A stretch of DNA of 64,000 nucleotides from CAYFZO01 sp965223735. Its GTDB lineage: Bacteria; Pseudomonadota; Gammaproteobacteria; Poriferisulfidales; Oxydemutatoraceae. Every line of letters begins with the position of its first letter. Position 1 is the first letter of the stretch. The translations under genes were made by a program, and so were the position numbers. Below are positions 1-9,847 of this stretch, piece by piece. The DNA is taken from contig OZ245010.1 of assembly GCA_965223735.1 (NCBI GenBank), positions 1,054,001 through 1,118,000 of the forward strand. Direction: 5' to 3'. Below the pieces are notes generated by a model. The model saw only the letters and a list, made by a program, of their open reading frames with translations. It was not told the origin of the DNA and searched no databases.

Positions 1-1809
1 GATCCCGACGTAGCAAAGCCTGCGCTCCTCTTCGAGCCTTCCGGGCTCTTCCAACGACATCGAATGAGGAAACAGGCCCTCCTCCATGCCAATTATCAGC
101 ACCAGGGGAAATTCGAGGCCTTTCGCCGAATGCAGGGTCATCAACTGTACACAATCTTCGCTCATCGGCGCCTGCCCTTCGCCGGCCTCCAACGCCGTGT
201 GCGCAAGAAAAGCCGCGAGCGGCGTCATGTCCTCCCCGGCGTCCCAATTCCGCTCAAACTCCTCGGCCGCGGTAATAAACTCCTCCAGATTTTCAACGTT
301 GGAACGATCTTTCTCACCACTGCGCTGCCGATGATATTTAATCAAACCGCTCAACCCGGTCGCGTGCTCGGCTGCCTCACGCAGCAGCAATTTTTCAATG
401 CCGCCGCTTATCTCACCCGCCAACTCATAAAATTGCACCAACGCATTCGCCGCACGCGGCGGCAGAACCTCCCGGTCCAGCAACAACTGCCCCGCGCGCC
501 ATAAACTGACCCCCCGCGCACGCGCCTCGGTGCGGATCTCGTCCAAGGTCCGTTCGCCGATACCGCGCGGCGGCACGTTGATTATGCGCTCGTAAGACTG
601 GTCATCTTCGGGATTCACCGCAACCCTGAGATAAGCCAAAGCGTCTTTGATCACGGCTCTTTCAAAAAAGCGCAGGCCGCCATACACCCGGTAGGGAATG
701 CCCTGCGCTATCAACACTTCCTCAACCGCCCGCGACTGTGCGTTCGAACGGTACAGCACCGCAATTTCCTTCCGGGCACGTCTGCGCTCAATCCACGACA
801 TCACCTTGTTCACCGTAAAACGCGCCTCTTCCTGTTCGTTCACCGCCGCAAACAACAAGATCAGTTCGCCGTCGCCCCGGTCGGTCCACAAATTCTTGCC
901 CAGCCTCCCCTGATTATTTTCAATCAGCGCGTTCGCCGCTGACAGGATCGTCGAAGTCGAACGGTAATTCCGCTCCAGCCGGTAGATCGTCGTGTCCAGG
1001 AAATGCCTGCTGAAATCGTGTATGTTTTCCGCTCGCGCGCCGCGCCATCCGTAAATGGATTGATCGTCGTCCCCGACCACGAACACCGGCGTCTCGGTGC
1101 CGGCGAGCAGACGCAACCAGGCGTATTGAAGCGCATTCGTATCCTGAAACTCGTCAACCAGAATATAGCGAAAGCGCTCGCGGTAATGACGCCGCAGGAT
1201 TTCATTATCCCGCAGAAGCTCGAGTACGCGCAGAAGCAACTCGGCAAAATCGACCAGCGCCGCCTGACGACAACGCTCCTCGTAGGCCGTATAGACGCTG
1301 AGCAGGCGCCTGGATGCGGCGTCTTCAGCCTGAACGCCGTCGGGGCGCACGCCTTCCTCCTTGCGCGCATTGATGAACCATTGCGATTCCTTCGCCGGCC
1401 ATCTCGCGACGTCCAGATTAAGGTCCGTCGTCACGCGCCTGATCAGGCGTCTCTGGTCCTCCGAATCGAGCACCTGAAAAGTCTGTTGCAATCCCGCCTC
1501 CCTCCAGTGCATTCGCAGCAGGCGATGGCACAAGCCGTGGAAAGTGCCGAGCCACATGCCTTGCGCGGGCATTTCGAGCAGGGCCTCGACGCGCACGCGC
1601 ATCTCCTGCGCCGCCTTGTTGGTAAAAGTGACCGCGACGATGCTGTAGGGGGAAAAACGCTCGACACCGCACAGCCACGCAATGCGATGCGTCAGCACCC
1701 GGGTTTTGCCGCTGCCCGCGCCGGCGAGCACTAACGCGTTCCCGGATGCGGCGGTCACCGCCTCGCGCTGCTCTTTATTCAGAGAGTCGAGTATCAGCGA
1801 TACATCCAT
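1..1809 (-). CDS. uvrD: DNA helicase II UvrD, 5' part (runs off left edge)
   Basis: Superfamily 1 3'-5' DNA helicase of nucleotide excision and mismatch repair. The 603 codons present begin MDVSLILDSLNKEQREAV, like E. coli UvrD, and show AGAGSGKT (Walker A, about residues 29-36), VTFTNKAA, VDEFQDTN (Walker B), GDDDQSIYGWRGA, NYRS and MTLHSAKGLEF in the family order. The start is the ATG at 1807-1809. About 120 C-terminal residues lie outside the window, judging by the usual length of about 720. It is the last gene of a minus-strand run and is separated from ubiB by 240 bp that hold nothing recognisable. UvrD rather than Rep is chosen on the N-terminal sequence. Confidence 0.95.
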   Translation of the reverse strand, partial: MDVSLILDSLNKEQREAVTAASGNALVLAGAGSGKTRVLTHRIAWLCGVERFSPYSIVAVTFTNKAAQEMRVRVEALLEMPAQGMWLGTFHGLCHRLLRMHWREAGLQQTFQVLDSEDQRRLIRRVTTDLNLDVARWPAKESQWFINARKEEGVRPDGVQAEDAASRRLLSVYTAYEERCRQAALVDFAELLLRVLELLRDNEILRRHYRERFRYILVDEFQDTNALQYAWLRLLAGTETPVFVVGDDDQSIYGWRGARAENIHDFSRHFLDTTIYRLERNYRSTSTILSAANALIENNQGRLGKNLWTDRGDGELILLFAAVNEQEEARFTVNKVMSWIERRRARKEIAVLYRSNAQSRAVEEVLIAQGIPYRVYGGLRFFERAVIKDALAYLRVAVNPEDDQSYERIINVPPRGIGERTLDEIRTEARARGVSLWRAGQLLLDREVLPPRAANALVQFYELAGEISGGIEKLLLREAAEHATGLSGLIKYHRQRSGEKDRSNVENLEEFITAAEEFERNWDAGEDMTPLAAFLAHTALEAGEGQAPMSEDCVQLMTLHSAKGLEFPLVLIIGMEEGLFPHSMSLEEPGRLEEERRLCYVGI

Positions 1810-2049
1810 GCAAATGCCCGATCATGAACCGCGCCGGTCCCCGCGACGATAAAAATGGGAATTACATCCTCAGGTTTGCATTGCGTTATCATTCGCCCGA
1901 TGTTCGCATAAGGCATCCGGCCTCCGGGGATGAGGCGGTTGCGCGTCGAGATTGCAGCGGGGGTTGGCTTGTGAAGCGCGAAACGGATACGTGAATCCCT
2001 TGCGGCCCTGAGTATATGACCCCCATAAAAACAGTCCCCGGCGCGAAAA

Positions 2050-3603
2050 TCACCGCAACAATATAGCGGCGGCGACCGCCAGCGCCAGCGCCAACAACGC
2101 CACCGTGATATTGCGCTGCGTCCGATGGATCCGGCGTTGCAATGCCTCGTTTCGCGCGGCGGCCGCCCTCTCGCCCCGAGCGGCGGCATCGAGCGCCTGA
2201 CGCGCCAGCTTCGGCAATTCCGGCAGCACTTCCAATGCACGCGGCCATTCGCGACGCAAACGGTCGAGCACCGCGCGCGGCCCCTTCCGGCGCGCCGCCC
2301 ACCTTTCCAGAAACGGTTTCGCCGTCTTCCACAAATCGAGTCCAGGATACAACTGCCGCCCGAGACCTTCGACATTCAACACCGTCTTCTGCAGCAGAAT
2401 CAACTGCGGCTGTATCTCCATGTTGAAGCGACGCGCCGTCTGAAACAGGCGGATCAGAAAATGCCCGAAGGAGATCTCGTTCAAGGGCCGCTGGAATATC
2501 GGCTCGCAAACCGTACGGATCGCGGCTTCAAACTCGTCGGGGCGGGTGTCCCTCGGCACCCAGCCCGATTCAATATGCAATTCCGCGACCCTCGCATAAT
2601 CGCGCTGAAAAAACGCCAGAAAATTCTCGGCCAGATAAGTCTGGTCCGAAGGCGACAGGCTGCCGACGATCCCGAAATCGACCCCCAGGTACTTCGGCTG
2701 TTGCGGGTTTTCAGGTGATACAAAGATATTGCCGGGGTGCATATCGGCGTGAAAAAAGTTGTGCTCAAAAACCTGCGTGAAAAATATCTCCACCCCGTTT
2801 TCCGATAATTTCTTCAAATTGACACCTTTACTCTTGAGGCTTTCGATATCACTTATCGGAATACCATAAATGCGCTCTGCCGTCATGACGTTCCTGCAAC
2901 AATATCGCCAATGGATTTTCGGCACGTACAACAGATCCGAATTCTCAAAATTGCGCCGCAACTGGCTTGCGTTTGCGGCTTCACGCATCAGGTCAAGTTC
3001 GTCAATAATGATCTTTTCATACTGCCCGACCACTTCCACCGGCCGTAACCTGCGCCCGTCCGGCCACCACCGCTCGGCCATGCGCGCGGCCAGGTAAAGC
3101 AACCCGATGTCGCGCCGCACCTGCTTTTCGATCTCCGGACGCAGGACTTTGACCACCACGTCGCTACCGTCCTTGAGCGCGGCCGCGTGCACCTGCGCAA
3201 TTGAGGCGGACGCCAGCGGCGCATCATCGAAGCGCAAAAAGATCTCATCGAGCGGCACACCCAGCGCGGCGATGACCGCCCGCTTGGCGTCTTCACTCGC
3301 AAACGGCGGCACTTTATCCTGCAATTTAGCCAGTTCGTCGGCGATATCCGTCGGCAATAAATCGCGTCTGGTTGAAAGCATCTGCCCGAATTTGACGAAG
3401 ATCGGCCCCAGATCCTCGAGCGCGCACCGGATCCGGACGGCGAGCGGCGCCTGCTTGCGGCCGAACCAATTCCAGGGCAGCAAATGGAACAGAAAGCGGA
3501 TCGGGCGGAACAGCGGAACAACGAACACGATTTCATCCAGGCCGTGGCGGATTAACGTCGCGTTGATCCTGAAAAGGCGCATGGCCTGCACCGGCGTCAT
3601 CAT
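2050..3603 (-). CDS. ubiB: UbiB, atypical ABC1/ADCK kinase-like ubiquinone biosynthesis protein
   Basis: UbiB supports the hydroxylation steps of ubiquinone synthesis at the inner membrane and is an ABC1 protein-kinase-like ATPase. The 517-residue product shows the ABC1 core ([23 protein letters not shown], the alanine-rich nucleotide loop; [17 protein letters not shown]) and ends in a hydrophobic membrane helix. The start is the first of two ATGs, 8 nt after GGAGG. It lies 3 nt downstream of ubiJ and completes a ubiE-ubiJ-ubiB group, the usual gammaproteobacterial order. Length and motifs are normal. Confidence 0.96.
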   Translation of the reverse strand: MMTPVQAMRLFRINATLIRHGLDEIVFVVPLFRPIRFLFHLLPWNWFGRKQAPLAVRIRCALEDLGPIFVKFGQMLSTRRDLLPTDIADELAKLQDKVPPFASEDAKRAVIAALGVPLDEIFLRFDDAPLASASIAQVHAAALKDGSDVVVKVLRPEIEKQVRRDIGLLYLAARMAERWWPDGRRLRPVEVVGQYEKIIIDELDLMREAANASQLRRNFENSDLLYVPKIHWRYCCRNVMTAERIYGIPISDIESLKSKGVNLKKLSENGVEIFFTQVFEHNFFHADMHPGNIFVSPENPQQPKYLGVDFGIVGSLSPSDQTYLAENFLAFFQRDYARVAELHIESGWVPRDTRPDEFEAAIRTVCEPIFQRPLNEISFGHFLIRLFQTARRFNMEIQPQLILLQKTVLNVEGLGRQLYPGLDLWKTAKPFLERWAARRKGPRAVLDRLRREWPRALEVLPELPKLARQALDAAARGERAAAARNEALQRRIHRTQRNITVALLALALAVAAAILLR

Positions 3604-3606
3604 GGG

Positions 3607-4209
3607 TCAGGCCTCCCGCGGGGGGTTGGCGCGGACTTCCAGAAACTCAACCCTGTCGCGCAGGTTATCAACCCCGCGGATAAATTCACGAAGCTCGTGC
3701 TCGCCGGGGACCAGCCCCGCCTCTTCCTGCAAATACTCGCCGACGACGGCGTTCAGCGAATCAAAGGAGCGCGCCGCACAGCGCCCGGTCGCGCGCAAAC
3801 CCCGCGCCAACTCGTGTGCGGCGACGTCGCCCAGACACGGCACCAGCAACTCCTCCCAGTCAAAGTCGCCGGTCTTGAGAATGTGCTGAAACGTCTGCCC
3901 GACTGCAATATCACCTTCTATGACAAGCCGCGCGCCGTTGCCGGGCCGCGTGTCGCCCAGACCGAACCGGAGCAAACTGAGGGCGCTGCCGCGGATCCAG
4001 GTGTGGGGTTCACGGTCGGCGGCTGCGGCAACGCGAACCCGGCCCGGCGCCGGGAAAAAAAACAACTTGAACGCCGGCAACGTCACTTCGAGGCCGATCA
4101 CCGCGCCTTCAAGCTCCGACAGACGCCGCGCGGTTTGCGGGTCGGTCGCGAGCCATGCGTTCATCGCGCGCTCGACGAGTTTCGCCGTCATCTCCGGGTA
4201 CGTCCCCAC
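3607..4209 (-). CDS. ubiJ: UbiJ, SCP2-domain ubiquinone biosynthesis accessory factor
   Basis: A 200-residue protein with an SCP2-like lipid-binding N-terminal domain and a C-terminal helical segment (DNLRDRVEFLEVRA) that looks like a short coiled coil. UbiJ proteins help organise the soluble Ubi complex and bind its lipid intermediates. The start is a GTG with AAGGAGG 6 nt upstream. It sits 11 nt after ubiE and 3 nt before ubiB, and this position supports the call more than the sequence, which varies widely in this family. Confidence 0.88.
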   Translation of the reverse strand: MGTYPEMTAKLVERAMNAWLATDPQTARRLSELEGAVIGLEVTLPAFKLFFFPAPGRVRVAAAADREPHTWIRGSALSLLRFGLGDTRPGNGARLVIEGDIAVGQTFQHILKTGDFDWEELLVPCLGDVAAHELARGLRATGRCAARSFDSLNAVVGEYLQEEAGLVPGEHELREFIRGVDNLRDRVEFLEVRANPPREA

Positions 4210-4220
4210 GCGCCGCCTCC

Positions 4221-4967
4221 TTACAATTTGCAGCCACGGTGCAAAGCGACGATCCCGTGGCTCAGGTTGAAATACCGACAGCGATCGAATCCGGCCTCAC
4301 GCATCATGCCGAGTAAAGTCTCCTGCCCGGGGTGCATGCGTATCGACTCGACCAGATAACGATAACCACTCTCGTCGCCGGCCAGTTTACGCCCGAGACG
4401 GGGAATCACCCCGAAAGACCAGGCGTCATACAAAGGCCGGAGCCAGCGCGCCGGCTTTGAAAACTCAACAACGATGAACCTGCCGCCGGGCTTGAGCACG
4501 CGATAAACGTCCTCGAGCGCGCGCTGCTTGTTGACCATGTTACGCAGGCCGAAAGCGAGCACCACCCGGTCGAAACTGTCCTCGCCGAACGGCATCGCCT
4601 CGGCGTCGCAACGCACAAAAGAGACGTTCGCCGCTGGACCGCGATCGAGCAGGCGCGTGCGTCCGGCTTCAAGCATTTCGGCATTGACGTCGGCGACCAC
4701 GATCTCGCCGTCGCCGCCCGACCGCGCGCTCAGATAAGCCGCCATGTCACCGGTGCCGCCGGCAAGATCAAGGATGCGCTGCCCGGGTCTTGCCGCGCAC
4801 AGCCATGCGGCATAACGCTTCCACAGTCGATGAACGCCCAGGGACATAACATCGTTCATCAGGTCATAACGGCCCGCGACCGAACTGAAAACGTCGCCGA
4901 CCAGAGCCGCCTTTTCAGACTTGCCGACTTTGCGATAGCCGAAATGGGTTGTGTCGCCGTCCGTCAT
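4221..4967 (-). CDS. ubiE: UbiE, ubiquinone/menaquinone C-methyltransferase
   Basis: SAM-dependent C-methyltransferase acting on the benzoquinol (or naphthoquinol) ring in quinone synthesis. The 248 residues contain FSSVAGRYDLMNDVMSLGVHRLWKR, typical of UbiE/COQ5, then DLAGGTGDMA (SAM motif I), FGLRNM and a post-motif region GGRFIVVEFSKP. It starts with ATG at 4967, just after the DUF971 gene. The operon context with ubiJ and ubiB agrees. The sequence cannot show whether menaquinone is also made. Confidence 0.96.
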   Translation of the reverse strand: MTDGDTTHFGYRKVGKSEKAALVGDVFSSVAGRYDLMNDVMSLGVHRLWKRYAAWLCAARPGQRILDLAGGTGDMAAYLSARSGGDGEIVVADVNAEMLEAGRTRLLDRGPAANVSFVRCDAEAMPFGEDSFDRVVLAFGLRNMVNKQRALEDVYRVLKPGGRFIVVEFSKPARWLRPLYDAWSFGVIPRLGRKLAGDESGYRYLVESIRMHPGQETLLGMMREAGFDRCRYFNLSHGIVALHRGCKL

Positions 4968-4972
4968 ATAAA

Positions 4973-5344
4973 TCAGTTCAACCGGTTGACCTTGCGTTCA
5001 TGGCCGGCTTCCTCGAGGCGCTCGAGATAGCGCTGCCAGTATTTGTCGTAGTTCACACCCAGATCATATAAATAGTCCCAACTGTAAATGCCGCTGCCGT
5101 GATCGTCGTCATAAATCAGCCTGACCGCGTAATTGCCGACCGGCTCGATCGAGACGATGCCGACGTCCTCCTTGCCCACCTGCAACACGCCTTCGCCCGG
5201 CCCGTGCCCCATGACTTCCGCCGACGGCGAATACACCCGCAAATACTCGCAACTCAGCTTAAAGCTTTCGCCGCCCTCGAACTCAATCTCCAGAATACGC
5301 GACTTCTGGTGCAAATGTATTTGCGTCGGACGTATCTTTGACAT
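4973..5344 (-). CDS. DUF971 (GBBH-like N-terminal domain) protein
   Basis: A 123-residue protein of the DUF971 family, a domain also found at the N-terminus of gamma-butyrobetaine hydroxylase. Members of this length accompany hslVU or ubiE in many gammaproteobacteria, and their role is not firmly established. Visible family features are LEIEFEGGESFKLSCEYLRVYSPSAEV, IEPVGNYAVRLIYDDDHGSGIYSWDYL and a C-terminal YLERLEEAG helix. The chosen ATG follows GGAGG with a 9-nt spacer; a GTG one codon earlier is less likely. It lies between hslU and ubiE on the same strand. Confidence 0.85.
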   Translation of the reverse strand: MSKIRPTQIHLHQKSRILEIEFEGGESFKLSCEYLRVYSPSAEVMGHGPGEGVLQVGKEDVGIVSIEPVGNYAVRLIYDDDHGSGIYSWDYLYDLGVNYDKYWQRYLERLEEAGHERKVNRLN

Positions 5345-5365
5345 CACCGTTCCCCTCCCGGATGA

Positions 5366-6673
5366 TCACAATATATAACGGCTCAGGTCTTCATCCCCCG
5401 CCAATTCCGCCAGCTGTTTCTCGACGTAAGCGACGTCGATAAGCGCACGATCACCGCTGTTGTCGGGCGCGGTGAAGGAAACCTCTTCGAGCAGACACTC
5501 CATGACCGTGTGCAGCCTGCGGGCACCGATATTTTCAGTGCGCTCGTTGACTTCGCAGGCGATCTCCGCAACCCGGCGGACCGCATCGTCGGTGAACCGG
5601 ATCTCGACGCTCTCGGCCGCGAGCAATTCGACGTACTGACGGACCAGGGAAACGTCCGGCTCAGTGAGTATGCGGACAAATTCCTCGATCCCCAGATCGG
5701 TCAATTCGACCCGGATCGGGAAACGTCCCTGAAGCTCGGGCACCAAGTCGGACGGCTTCGCGACATGAAAAGCGCCCGACGCAATAAACAGAATGTGGTC
5801 GGTTTTGACCATGCCGTACTTGGTCGTCACCGTGCTGCCCTCAACCAGCGGCAACAGGTCACGCTGAACACCTTCACGTGAAATCTCACCGCCGCCCGAC
5901 GTCTCTCCGCGCTTCGCAACTTTGTCTATCTCATCTATAAACACAATGCCGCTCTGCTCGACCTTCTCCAACGCCGTCGCTTTCAATTCATCCTCGTCTA
6001 TCATCTCGTGCGCCTTTTCCTGGGTCAGCATCTTGAGCGCCTGTCCGACAGTCATTTTACGGCGATGGTGGCGTTGTCCCCCGATGCTCCTGAACACGCT
6101 TTCCAGCTGACTGGCGACCGCTTCCATTCCCGCCGGCGTCATAATCTCGACGCCGGCGGGCACGGCCGACACGTCAATTTCTATCTCGCGCTTATCGAAC
6201 TCGCCCTGACGCAATTTAACGCGCATCTCCTGCAATTTGTCGGGGCCGTCAGCGCCGGACATCAACGCTTTGAGCACCAGATCCTCCGCAATCTCCTGCG
6301 AACGATGGCGGTTGCGGCTGATCTCCTTCTCGCGCATCGCCTTCACCGCCATATCGGCGAGATCGCGGATGATGGATTCAACGTCGCGGCCGACGTAACC
6401 GACTTCCGTGAACTTGGTCGCTTCAATCTTGATGAACGGCGCGTCAGCCAACCGCGCGAGCCGCCTCGCGATCTCGGTTTTGCCGACCCCCGTCGGCCCG
6501 ATCATCAGTATGTTCTTCGGCATGATCTCCTTGCGCAAATCCGGGTCGAGCTGCATCCGGCGCCAGCGGTTGCGCAATGCGATCGCAACCGCACGTTTGG
6601 CCTTATCCTGACCGATAATGTACTTGTCGAGTTCGCGGACAATCTCCCTTGGCGTCATAGTGGACACAGGCAT
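5366..6673 (-). CDS. hslU: HslU (ClpY), ATPase subunit of the HslUV protease
   Basis: AAA+ unfoldase that feeds substrates to HslV. The 435 residues show [21 protein letters not shown], Walker A GPTGVGKT (residues 59-66), the pore-loop sequence [10 protein letters not shown], Walker [11 protein letters not shown], sensor region [11 protein letters not shown] and the C-terminal DLSRYIL tail that inserts into HslV. The reading frame opens 24 codons earlier, but [12 protein letters not shown] matches the family N-terminus. hslV ends 30 nt upstream, so the two are very probably co-transcribed. Confidence 0.97.
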   Translation of the reverse strand: MPVSTMTPREIVRELDKYIIGQDKAKRAVAIALRNRWRRMQLDPDLRKEIMPKNILMIGPTGVGKTEIARRLARLADAPFIKIEATKFTEVGYVGRDVESIIRDLADMAVKAMREKEISRNRHRSQEIAEDLVLKALMSGADGPDKLQEMRVKLRQGEFDKREIEIDVSAVPAGVEIMTPAGMEAVASQLESVFRSIGGQRHHRRKMTVGQALKMLTQEKAHEMIDEDELKATALEKVEQSGIVFIDEIDKVAKRGETSGGGEISREGVQRDLLPLVEGSTVTTKYGMVKTDHILFIASGAFHVAKPSDLVPELQGRFPIRVELTDLGIEEFVRILTEPDVSLVRQYVELLAAESVEIRFTDDAVRRVAEIACEVNERTENIGARRLHTVMECLLEEVSFTAPDNSGDRALIDVAYVEKQLAELAGDEDLSRYIL

Positions 6674-6702
6674 TTCTCCGACAAAAGCAATAGCGAAACG
6701 GC

Positions 6703-7236
6703 CTAGAGTTCCTCTATCGTCAGGACCGTATTCGTGTAGATACAAATAGCGGCGGCGATCGTCAAAGACCGCTCGGCAATTTCACGCGCGTCGAGATCGG
6801 TGTTGTCAAGCAGAGCGCGGGCGGCCGCCTGAGCGTAACCTCCGCCCGAACCGATGGCGATCAGGCCGCCTTCAGGCTCAATAACGTCGCCGTTACCGGA
6901 AACGATCAGCGAAGCGTCCTTGTCAACCACCGCGAGCAACGCCTCCAGACGCCGCAAACTGCGGTCGGTGCGCCAATCTTTGGCAAGCTCCACTGCGGCG
7001 CGCGTTAATTGGCCGCCGTATTCATCGAGCTTGCGTTCAAACCGCTCGAACAGCGTGAACGCGTCGGCGGTCCCGCCGGCAAAGCCGGCCAACACACGGT
7101 CCTTGTAAAGACGCCTGACCTTGCAGGCGTTGGCCTTCATCACCGTATCTTGCAAAGTAACCTGCCCGTCGCCCCCCAACGCAACGCGTCCGCCGCGACG
7201 AACCGAAACGATTGTCGTACCGCGCATTTGGCCCAT
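6703..7236 (-). CDS. hslV: HslV (ClpQ), proteasome-like peptidase subunit
   Basis: Threonine peptidase of the HslUV complex. The product begins [14 protein letters not shown]; trimming before Thr7 would expose the catalytic N-terminal threonine. [34 protein letters not shown] and [15 protein letters not shown] are family signatures. The ATG at 7234-7236 has GGAGG 5 nt upstream, while an earlier in-frame start has no such support. The length of 177 residues is normal. hslU follows directly. No clear sigma-32 promoter was found in the 58 bp between it and xerC. Confidence 0.96.
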   Translation of the reverse strand: MGQMRGTTIVSVRRGGRVALGGDGQVTLQDTVMKANACKVRRLYKDRVLAGFAGGTADAFTLFERFERKLDEYGGQLTRAAVELAKDWRTDRSLRRLEALLAVVDKDASLIVSGNGDVIEPEGGLIAIGSGGGYAQAAARALLDNTDLDAREIAERSLTIAAAICIYTNTVLTIEEL

Positions 7237-7294
7237 GAATTCCTCCGAAACGCGCATTCTACATTACTGCGCACCAACCGACGAAAATGAAAAC

Positions 7295-8185
7295 TCAGCG
7301 CCGACGCGCGCGCGGATGCGCTTTATCATAAACTTTTGCCAAGTGCTGAAAATCCAGATGCGTATAAATCTGCGTAGTGCTGATGGTCGCATGCCCGAGC
7401 AATTCCTGAACCGCACGCAGATCGCCCGAAGACTCCAGGATATGGCTCGCGAATGAATGACGCAATATATGCGGATGCAGATGCGGCCCGAGACCGCATT
7501 TTTTCGCGTGCCCGGCAATGCGCTTTTGTACGGCGCGCGGCGATAGCCGCCGGCCGCGACAACTGACGAACAAGGCGTCTTCACCATCGTGCGCGAATTG
7601 CGCACGCAGCTTCAACCAGCAGCGAATTGCCCGGCAGGCGCGCGCTCCCACCGGCAGATCACGCTGTTTTGAGCCTTTGCCGGTAACGCGCACCAGACCC
7701 GCGCCGAGATCTATATCGCTTAAGGCCAGCTGCAATAACTCGGACAAGCGCAGGCCCGATGAATACACCAACTCTATGATCGCAACATCCCGCAACACCA
7801 ACGCATTCCCGGTCGGCACCTCAAGCAGAGAAGCAACTTGCTCAATGGTCAAAGTCTCCGGCAGCCTTTTTTCCGAGCGCGGCGGGCGAACACCGATCGC
7901 CGGATTGCGATTGACGACGCCGCGGGCGATGCAGTGGCGATAAAACCCGCGCAAACTCGACAATTCGCGCTGTAAAGTCCTGCCCTTGATGCCTTCAAAG
8001 AAACGGCGGGAGACGTAGTCGCGCACCTGCTTTGCTTCGATGTTTTTCCAATCCAGGCCCGCCGCCTCCAGATAGGCCCGAAAACGGTCCAAGTCGCGCC
8101 TGTAATTCCCGATAGTATGGCTTGAATAGTTTTTCTCGCGGCCGAGCACCGCCAGAAAATCATCCGCCTCCTGCGCAAAAGACAT
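7295..8185 (-). CDS. xerC: XerC-type tyrosine recombinase
   Basis: Site-specific recombinase that, with XerD, resolves chromosome dimers at dif. The 296 residues have a SAM-like core-binding N-terminus (EKNYSSHTIGNYRRDLDRF) and a catalytic domain with the Arg in SSGLRLSEL, HILRHSFASHIL (His-x-x-Arg), LGHATISTTQIYTH and the Tyr nucleophile within IYTH. The start MSFAQEADDF lies 2 nt after the DUF484 stop. Linkage to dapF and DUF484 is the standard gammaproteobacterial setting of xerC, which argues against a mobile-element integrase. Confidence 0.95.
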   Translation of the reverse strand: MSFAQEADDFLAVLGREKNYSSHTIGNYRRDLDRFRAYLEAAGLDWKNIEAKQVRDYVSRRFFEGIKGRTLQRELSSLRGFYRHCIARGVVNRNPAIGVRPPRSEKRLPETLTIEQVASLLEVPTGNALVLRDVAIIELVYSSGLRLSELLQLALSDIDLGAGLVRVTGKGSKQRDLPVGARACRAIRCWLKLRAQFAHDGEDALFVSCRGRRLSPRAVQKRIAGHAKKCGLGPHLHPHILRHSFASHILESSGDLRAVQELLGHATISTTQIYTHLDFQHLAKVYDKAHPRARRR

Positions 8186-8187
8186 CT

Positions 8188-8952
8188 TCAGGGCTGCGCC
8201 CCGCGGGCCGGAGAAAAAGCGCACTCTATCAACTGCACCAACTGCACCAGGAACATCGTACCTTTACCCGGAGCAAAACGCGCGGCGTCGTCGCTGGCGA
8301 GCACCAATATCCCCATGCGATCGTTCGTGACGGGCTCGACCAACGGCGCCACTACCGCAGATCTGACCGATGAAACGGATCGGCCGAACAGAACTATGCA
8401 CTCGGGTTTGCTGAACGGCCCGCAACCGGGATTACCCGCCATAAAAAGCGATTCAACCAGACTCGTGATCCGCTGATCTTTTTCGTCGATCACGGCAACA
8501 CCGTCCGGATCACGGCCATCCTCAAAAAACTTTTCAAACCAGCATATCGAAAAGTGCACGTCCGGGATACGTTCCTGCAAAACCATCCGGCAGGATCGGA
8601 AAATCCTGCCCGCCTTACCGGAACGCGAAAGACGCACACGATCAAGAGCGGTATCGCGCAGCAGTTCGACCGCGATCTTGTGCAGACACACGCTCAGGTT
8701 TGCGTTGACACGGGCAGTTTCTATGAGTTCAGCGCGGTGCGCTTCGGTGTCGCTGTTTTGTTTGCGCAAAACGGAGAGTTGTTTTTCAACGAAAGAAACC
8801 GCTCCGTCTGCACGCCGTTCGGTTTCCAGCGCCGCCAAAATTTCGGGATGCCGCCCGAGAAAGTCAGGATGCTTCAGCAGATAGGCGGCGACGGCTTCGT
8901 CATCGTAGCCGCACGATTCAGGTTTCGCCGCCGTGAAAGCGTCTTCACTCAT
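8188..8952 (-). CDS. DUF484 family protein (GAF-like)
   Basis: A 254-residue DUF484 protein. It has the N-terminal signature VAAYLLKHPDFLGRHPEIL, a coiled-coil-like linker (SFVEKQLSVLRKQNSDTEAHRAELIE) and a GAF-like C-terminal half. The family lies between dapF and xerC in many gammaproteobacteria and has no assigned reaction. The chosen ATG (MSEDAF) has GGAGA 8-9 nt upstream; an in-frame ATG six codons earlier overlaps that site. Its start overlaps the dapF stop by 8 nt, so translation is probably coupled. Confidence 0.88.
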   Translation of the reverse strand: MSEDAFTAAKPESCGYDDEAVAAYLLKHPDFLGRHPEILAALETERRADGAVSFVEKQLSVLRKQNSDTEAHRAELIETARVNANLSVCLHKIAVELLRDTALDRVRLSRSGKAGRIFRSCRMVLQERIPDVHFSICWFEKFFEDGRDPDGVAVIDEKDQRITSLVESLFMAGNPGCGPFSKPECIVLFGRSVSSVRSAVVAPLVEPVTNDRMGILVLASDDAARFAPGKGTMFLVQLVQLIECAFSPARGAQP

Positions 8953-9775
8953 ACTCAATTTCTCCATCATACACGTGCTCGGCCGGGCCCGTCATTTTAA
9001 TGTCGGCACCCTCCCCGCTCCATTCGATGTCGAGATCTCCGCCGCGCTGCGACACCCGCATCGCCCGATCGAGCAGCCCCCAGCGCCGGCCGACGACCGC
9101 CGCCGCGCAGGCGCCGCTGCCGCAGGCGCGGGTTTCTCCGGCGCCGCGCTCAAACACACGCAGCCGCAGATTGCGCCGGTCTTCAATCTGCATGAACCCC
9201 GCATTGACGCTGTCCGGAAACTGTTTAAAAGACTGCAACTCCCGCCCGACCTCCGCCACCGGATACTCATCGAGCCGGTCCACCTTCGACACCGTGTGCG
9301 GATTGCCGATCGAGACCACCCCCGCACGCAAGCGCCCGCCCTTGATCACAAACTCATAAGAGTCCGCAGCTTCGTCGCACAAAAAAGGAACGTCGGCAGG
9401 AACAAATGAGGGCGCCCCCATGTCCACACAGACTCGCCCGTCGGAAAGCACTTCCAATTGCATGACCCTGTCGCCCGAGCGCACGCGCATCGTCGCCGCG
9501 GTCGTCAATCCGTTCATCTGTGCAAACCGCGCAACGCAACGTGCGCCGTTGCCGCATTGCCGCGCCTCGGACCCGTCGGCGTTGAACACGCGAAAGGCGA
9601 AATCCGCATCACCGCTGTCGGCCTCCACGACCAGTAACTGATCAAAGCCTATGCCGGTACGCCGGTCCGCCCACCCGCGCACCCGCACCGCATCCAGAGA
9701 AAGTTTCAGGCCGAGCGCGTTGACCAGCATGAAATCATTGCCGAGACCGTGCATTTTGGAATATGGAATACGCAT
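8945..9775 (-). CDS. dapF: Diaminopimelate epimerase DapF
   Basis: Converts LL- to meso-diaminopimelate for lysine and peptidoglycan synthesis, using two cysteines as acid and base. The 276 residues start MRIPYSKMHGLGNDF, the family N-terminus. They contain NADGSEARQCGNGARC with catalytic Cys74 and GAGETRACGSGAC with the second cysteine near residue 218. The frame is open 33 codons further upstream, but that part is unlike the family. It is the first gene of the dapF-DUF484-xerC set; the usual lptM (lppL) lipoprotein gene is not visible upstream. Confidence 0.97.
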   Translation of the reverse strand: MRIPYSKMHGLGNDFMLVNALGLKLSLDAVRVRGWADRRTGIGFDQLLVVEADSGDADFAFRVFNADGSEARQCGNGARCVARFAQMNGLTTAATMRVRSGDRVMQLEVLSDGRVCVDMGAPSFVPADVPFLCDEAADSYEFVIKGGRLRAGVVSIGNPHTVSKVDRLDEYPVAEVGRELQSFKQFPDSVNAGFMQIEDRRNLRLRVFERGAGETRACGSGACAAAVVGRRWGLLDRAMRVSQRGGDLDIEWSGEGADIKMTGPAEHVYDGEIEYE

Positions 9776-9847
9776 AACACCCGCCGAATCACCCGGATCC
9801 GGTAGTATGATTACTGAAAGCGACCGCTTTTGAAAGTATCGCCGCCA

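Noticed and set aside
7295..8185. XerC as integrase of a mobile element
   Set aside because: It sits in the conserved dapF-DUF484-xerC order with no att sites or cargo.
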